The position numbers and the translations under genes were made by a program. From Pleurotus djamor (lineage: Eukaryota; Basidiomycota; Agaricomycetes; Agaricales; Pleurotaceae), in contig JAPEVF010000046.1 of the NCBI GenBank assembly GCA_029747585.1, positions 62,001 through 126,000 on the forward strand: a stretch of 64,000 bases of DNA, in the 5' to 3' direction. Position 1 is the stretch's first letter. Every line of letters begins with the position of its first letter. The notes beneath the pieces are model-generated. The model saw only the letters and a list, made by a program, of their open reading frames with translations. It ran no database searches and was not told where the DNA came from. Below, in pieces: positions 56,245 through 64,000 of the stretch.

Positions 56245-57982
56245 ATGCAATATGGCCACATGTCGTCAGAGCGAAGAGACACAAACCTCTCAAACCTAGA
56301 CAGCAACGTATCGGTGGGTTCCCAGCATTCTCACTTAACACGCTACTCCTCCTCATACAATCCCTTCCCCCATAAAGACCCCGTTTCAGTCCCACCAAGG
56401 TCTTGGGCATGCTTTGGGTCTCCCCCACGGTGTCCCAGCCAGACCCTCTTACCACGACAACACCTATCCTATCTCGCCACCCCCAAATGGAGGTCCATCC
56501 CAGCCTCATCCTGGTAGTTCGCATGGCTTGGCCTACCCAGTCCCCTCGGGTCAGACATCGCCAGGCCTCAAGCGCAAGCCCATTGACGGAATGGGTGTCG
56601 GCGTCGGGCAGATTCCAAAGAGGCGGCGGGATGCTGACGATACCGACCAATACGACGCCGATGGCACGGGACAGGGTGCGAAACACTGGACAGACGACGA
56701 GAAGACGAAATTATTCACCTATCTCATGGGACGCGGACAAGACGAACACTGGCAATCCCTCAAAGCCACCAAGAATTCCTGTTTACGAGAGGTACGCGTC
56801 TTTATCCATTTCCCACAAAGCCGAACATACTTCTCAACCCGTCCCCCCAGTGTGCCAACGAAGTTTTTGGCGGCAAGAAAACTTACCAAGCTCTGAAAGG
56901 CTGTTACGAACGCAACGTCAACCTCTACAAGCAGATTAACTGCTTTGAACGATTTCAACTCCAGATCGCCAGCCCGTCTGTCAAAGGGCTCAATGAAGCC
57001 GACCGTCTGCGAGAATACGAGCGTCGGTTGCAGGCTGCTCGGAAGGGTGGCTGCGAGGTCGGGAACATCGCTGCACGGACAGTCGACCACTGGCATCAAC
57101 TTGGTTGGTACGACCTCTTTTACAGCAGGTCAGTCCCCTGCCCCCTTCGTCTCGATGTGTGCCATATTCTAATCCTACCTATCTTGCAGAATGGGCGACC
57201 AAGCGAATCCTCGACCATCTGTCTCACGAAACCCCGTAAATTCTGGGCCACAGCCAACAGGTCTCGATGATCCTGAAGCAGACGACGACATGAGCGCACT
57301 CGATTTCGCAGACCACAACACATTAGCTGGGCCCAGCACCATGAACGGAATAACTCACGAACAACGCCCACAGCATACGATCAACTACATCAACCCTCAG
57401 AACCTCCGGGACGGTCCTTCGAATAATAATCTGCCTCACTCCCCCATTACCCCGNAATANCGACAACACAGCATCCAATGATAAATACCCCAATCGCCTC
57501 TACGTCTTCTTCTTCAGCAGCAGTACTCCCTCCAACACCTGCCGTCCCACCTTCTACTTCTACATCCGCTGCTTCCACCTCCGACCAGCCCGTGGTCAAT
57601 TTATCCCTATCTCAAGGCGTAATATCAACATACCTACAGTTTCTCCAAGTACAGACGCAGACTAGCAAGATGAAAGTGGAATACCTGAGGCGACGGGAGG
57701 AGCGAGAGGAGAAGGAGAGCAATCGACGCATAGAAGTGGAACGTCTACGCCAAGAACGGGAGTTGGCAGAGTTCGAACACACGAAGCAGTCTGCACTAAC
57801 GAAGCAGAAGGCTGACCGAGCGATAGTAAGCCCCCTTACTACCGTGCTGTCCTGTTTCTCACCGACGTTCATTCGCTCTTATTGTCTTATTATTCCAGGA
57901 GGTGCTGAGCAACCCTTCAGTTGACGCTGGCCTGCGGCAAGCTGCTGGCGACTATCTGAAGAAATTATTCGCTTCTGATTGA
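56245..57982 (+). CDS. SANT/Myb-like domain protein, putative nuclear regulator
   Basis: Begins MQYGHMSSERRDTNLSNLD. After an intron it is rich in Pro, Gly and Ser, with a basic PKRRRD patch that could be a nuclear signal. A SANT/Myb-like domain follows (KHWTDDEKTKLFTYLMGRGQ and QSLKATKNSCLREC, about 56685-56880), continuing ALKGCYERNVNLYKQINCFE. A coiled-coil stretch near the C-terminus (LRRREEREEKESNRRIEVER, about 57670-57800) suggests oligomerisation. It ends YLKKLFASD. Two Ns (57455, 57460) break the frame and seem to be inserted bases. DNA or chromatin binding is likely from the fold. The target is unknown. Confidence 0.75.
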
Positions 57983-58296
57983 TACCACCATGGATTCTTT
58001 TTCTTTCTTGTCCTCTTCTTCTGATTCGCCGTCTCGCATTTGCTGTTGTAATCGCTTGTTTTCATGACCCCCACCATATGTAATCATCTCTGTCTGTAGC
58101 CCATTATCCTCTGTCACGACACGGACTTGCATACATCTATCGGTATAAGCCCCCTCATACATCTTATATCCCTGCTATGACTTATATATGTACGATCCCC
58201 CATACTTCACCATGCTCTTTTAAACCTTAGGTTCACTTCTGTGTACCCGCGCTTACACTCGAACCAATCAAGCGCTTTCACACTTCCTTCCCGCCA

Positions 58297-60972
58297 ATGG
58301 GTATACTGAAAAATACCAAAGCACTCCCTCAAGTGGATGCCAAACAGTCTACAGCGAAAGTGGGTCGCTCATAAAATTGCGCCAAAGCATGGTGGTTTAT
58401 GGTTCTCAACCAGTGAAAAAATAGGTCAAGACCAAAGCCAAGCAGAGGTATTTGAAGCGCAAGAAGGAGCGCAAAAAGATCAAGTCAAAAGCCCCTGCAT
58501 CGAAGGCGAAGACAACGAATCGACCACTTGATGACGACGTACAGTACGATGGTACTGACGAGGACGAGCATGACCTTGCGAACGATGAGGACGTTGAAAT
58601 GCTCTCCGTCCAAGCCGTATCAGAGACACCGAAGCCAGCGACGGAACGCAAACCAAAGAAACGACCAAAACTCGATGAAAACTCTGCCACTGATATCGCA
58701 GGAGATGATCCAATAGATAACGAACCCGCAACTGCAGATACCGAAGACCCCAATCCAATATCAAAGAAACGATCACCCACCCCGGTCGTTGCACTCCCTT
58801 CATTTCCCCTTCCTGTACTCCCCAACGCCCCTTCAAAATCGCTGCTAGCGAAGCAAGGTCTTGACCAAGCACTGCTAGGTGCCGAGATCGTCGACCCCGA
58901 TTCCACACTCGCTATACCCCCAGACGGCGAAGAGGACGGCGGGACATGTCTAGGCGAAAAGACGCGAAAGCGGTTGAAGGAATTAGGCATCGAAGAGTTA
59001 TTCGCCGGTGCGTTCACGGAATCACAACTGTTCGCTTCATCTCAACGCGGTCTCATTTTAATTTCTATCTCAAGTGCAAACTTGCATCCTCCCATTCCTC
59101 TTGCAGGAACCTTCTCACAGGGCGCTGTATCACCCTTACGCACCTCCGCGAGATGTATGTGTATCAGCTCCTACGGGTAGCGGCAAGACGCTTGCGTACG
59201 CCCTTCCGATTGTCGAGGTGAGTTTAAATTTCATGAATGAGGAACCGGCGCGTAATTCATTATTTTCTTATAGATGCTCTCTACGCGCATCGTGACACGA
59301 TTACGCGCACTGATCGTATTACCTACCCGAGACCTGGTCATTCAGGTTCGTGAAACCTTTGAAGCTACCAGCAAAGGCCGTGGACTGAAGGTGTGTGAGA
59401 GTTTTCGAATCACGCGTTCAACATGCCTGCTTATTGTTGTGTCTAATTAGATAGCTACCGCCACAGGCCAGCACTCCTTTGCGCATGAACAAGCGCAGCT
59501 AGTTGCTGATAAAACGCCAACGTTTGTGTGCCCCCCTTGACTTACAGTCCTTTGATCGCTTACGCTTGCCCCTGCAATCTAGTCTTAAAGGCGGTTCAAG
59601 CAAGGTTGATATCTTGATCTGCACTCCCGGTCGCCTCATCGATCACCTAAACGGTACCCCCAATTTCACCTTACAGCACCTCAGATTCTTGGTTAGAATA
59701 CCTTTCCATCAAAAATAAACCTACACGTTCTTTGCTAACATATTCACAAACAGGTGATTGATGAAGCAGATAGGCTTCTCGCGCAATCTTTCCAGGATTG
59801 GCTGAACCAGGTTCTCACTGCTACGAGGCCGCCGGCCCAAACCGCCTCAAGCGTTCATCAAAATTCAATTGTCCAAGACACCCCAACGGCCATTTCCACG
59901 GTCTTCCCTGACTCTGTTGCCCCAGCTTTCCTGTCCACACTACCGCTTCCAGACATCCCCGGCTTCTTCACGGAGCAAAAGGCAACATCGTGTCAGAAGC
60001 TGCTGTTTTCCGCCACTCTGACGTCGGACCCTGGCAAGTTGGCGTCTTTGGGGCTGAGAGAGCCCAAGTATTTTGTGGTCAAGGGGAACAAGAAGACTGG
60101 TGAAGGTAAAGGTGAAGGTGGCGACGATGGTGACGCCATGGTTGATGTCGTCATGGAAAAGTATACGATGCCGACGAGTTTATCGGTGAGTGGAGGTGAT
60201 TGGTTGGTTCATGGAATGTGCGCCGACGCTGTGCCTTTCAGGAACACTACATCGTTTGTCCTTCTTCGCAAAAACCGCTTGTGCTCTTTCATCTCGTTCG
60301 ATCACAACACGTCACGAATGCCCTTGTGTTTACCAAGTCTGCCGAGTCAACGACGCGACTTGTGCAGCTGTTCAACTTCCTGGAGGAGGCCGACAAGTCG
60401 ACGACTCCGATCGTCATTCGCGCGTACTCGAGCGACTTGCCTGCGAGTGAACGTCGCGCAATACTGGAAAAATTCAAGGCGCAGGAAATACAGATGTATG
60501 TAGTGATTGACAATGCCTTTTCTGGATGCTTCTCTGATTATTTTTTTTTGCAGCCTGGTATGTTCCGACCTGATTTCGCGTGGGATCGATATCAGCCATG
60601 TGTCGCATGTAGTAAGCTACGATGCACCAGTGGACATGAGGAAGTATGTGCACCGTGTAGGGAGGACTGCGCGTGCCGGGCGCTCTGGGGATGCGTGGAC
60701 GCTGGTGGAAGAACAGGAAGTAAGAAATGCAGTCAGGATTGCGGTTTCTCTTGGGTGCTCATACCGGTTTTCTAGGCCCGATATTTCAAGGGAATGATGA
60801 AAGCTGCTGATCATCTTGATAGGGTCCGGCGAGTGAAGATCAGTGCTAAGGACATGGATGCGTATACGAAACGCTATGAAGTGGGTTTTTTCCCTGTGTT
60901 CCCTTTTGTGTGCAATACTCAAGGACTTGTGCACAGACTGCGCTAGAACAACTCAGGAAGACGTACACATAA
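58297..60972 (+). CDS. DEAD-box RNA helicase, Dbp6/DDX51-like
   Basis: Probably needed for 60S ribosomal subunit assembly in the nucleolus. It starts [17 protein letters not shown]. The N-terminus is rich in Lys and acidic residues ([18 protein letters not shown]) and suits a nucleolar protein. Helicase motifs in order: SAPTGSGKT (I), [13 protein letters not shown] (Ia), [10 protein letters not shown] (Ib), VIDEADRLL (II, DEAD), [10 protein letters not shown] (III), [10 protein letters not shown] (IV), SRGIDISHV (V) and [14 protein letters not shown] (VI). A long insertion follows motif II (about 59830-59990), as in the Dbp6 branch. Several short introns are present. It ends QLRKTYT. Confidence 0.87.
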
Positions 60973-61770
60973 CGAGAGATAGATTCATAGAATCACCTCC
61001 CTAATAGTACATAGGGCAACCCGCTCCAGTCGCGAACTTGAAGGAAACTCTGAGTAAGTTAGTTTGCTTAGGGCAGCCTCTGGCAGCCCTTCAGCCCTTT
61101 CAAATCCTACTTGTCCAACTTCTCGTCGTTGAGTGGCTGGCGTAGCGATATTGCCCCCGTTGATCTCATGAAGGCTGCTTCTACGCCCCAATCTGTCTTC
61201 CCATGGCGCGACACGCATCGAACTACGCAACGTTCTCTCCCCGCTTACAGACCTATCGGGCGACCAACGTCAATTGGAGACGTTTGGTACCCTGAACATG
61301 AACATCGGCCTTGCTTATTTCCCAGCGTTAAGGTATACTTTTCTAAGAGTCCTCATGACATTATTTTGAATGTTTGTCGCGCGTTCCACCCCAATCCGAT
61401 TCCTAAGAATTGCGCCCCGTGTCGTTCGTCAGAACTGATTATTGTTGATGCAGTATGTGTCGCAAGGCATCGAGCAAACAAGGTCCTTTTCAAGGCGATT
61501 CCTAGTAATAAATGGCTGATAGCTTCTTGTCGAAAAAGGCATTTCGTGGGCAAAGGGAGTGCCGGCGTGTCCTGATTTGGGATTGGCGCCAAATAGGAAA
61601 CCAAATAAAAGGTACCAGAGGGTTCGTCCAGTCAAGGCTTGCAAAGGACCGCTCACGCTCTGCTGGCTTCATCCAGTTCCACAACATTTTTCCTCGTCGT
61701 CCTCGTCGTTCTCTTCACCACGTCGTACATCGCTACTCAGACGCTGCAGCCAGCTCTGCAGCAGTATCCA
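60973..61770. other. intergenic between helicase and LAMMER kinase
   Basis: No convincing gene. A plus-strand open frame of about 150 codons (61111-61575) has no recognised motif and looks like chance. The kinase start could lie further upstream, at 61639. Confidence 0.35.
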
Positions 61771-63742
<1,972 letters not shown>

Positions 63743-64000
63743 TGCTTCTAATTGATTTCACATCCTCCGACCCGCCGCTTCATCCCCTCCCTCATGACAT
63801 GCATCACATCATTGGCTTTCGCTTTGCCTGTTTTTATTACATCACCCCACTCGTGTACTACAAATGATCTACTGCCCCCCGGTTCCCGTTATTGTATCGN
63901 CGTCATCCCCGTCCGTACANCTGAGCCACCCGCGCATCCNGCCCCTACCTCAAGTTCCGTGGTTGCCGCCCAAATCACTGAGACCTTGTCCTCCACAAAT
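63743..64000. other. right edge, no gene recognised
   Basis: Short 3' flank of the kinase with several Ns. Confidence 0.4.

Noticed and set aside
55787..56686. Minus-strand open frame of about 300 codons
   Set aside because: It overlaps the 5' part of the SANT gene on the other strand and has no recognisable motif or intron pattern.
61111..61575. Plus-strand open frame of about 150 codons
   Set aside because: No motif, signal peptide or splice pattern supports it. Kept only as intergenic.

Overview
The window is nuclear DNA of a filamentous basidiomycete, most likely an agaricomycete. Genes are dense and split by many introns of about 46-66 nt. The gene set is typical of such fungi: a laccase, secreted pepsin-like proteases in a tandem cluster, and multi-domain chitinases. 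No tRNA, rRNA, CRISPR array or transposon was recognised. Some bases are N. Isolated Ns usually sit beside homopolymers and look like spurious inserted bases, whereas the Ns after about 62.1 kb replace real bases.

Region 1 (1-14697) is a tandem duplication of a divergent gene pair. One gene of each pair (minus strand) is a LysM-LysM-hevein-GH18 chitinase. The other (plus strand) encodes four LysM repeats, an EF-hand pair, one membrane segment and a papain-like cysteine peptidase with its Cys/His/Asn triad present. Both chitinases encode the GH18 catalytic motif across three exons, the middle one only 7 nt long. I consider this pair the strongest candidate for an undescribed system.

Region 2 (14889-26023) holds a truncated clathrin light chain relic, a laccase, a membrane-anchored protein kinase, a small complex I subunit, a Rieske/AIF-type oxidoreductase whose second Rieske motif lies in a 14-nt exon, and a peroxisomal crotonase-family enzyme.

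Region 3 (26941-44214) is a co-directional cluster: aspartic protease, two tandem membrane-protein paralogues, then three more aspartic proteases. The membrane-protein paralogue A has four consecutive introns with GC donors. Paralogue B has GT at two of these sites and GC at the other two.

Region 4 (45161-64000) is mostly housekeeping: an ABCC transporter, a MYST acetyltransferase with a double PHD finger, a SANT/Myb-like protein, a Dbp6/DDX51-type RNA helicase and a LAMMER-type kinase. Sequence quality drops near the right edge.

Exon boundaries were read by eye from splice signals, reading phase, family motifs and comparison of the duplicates. Starts, stops and introns given as approximate are uncertain by tens of bases.
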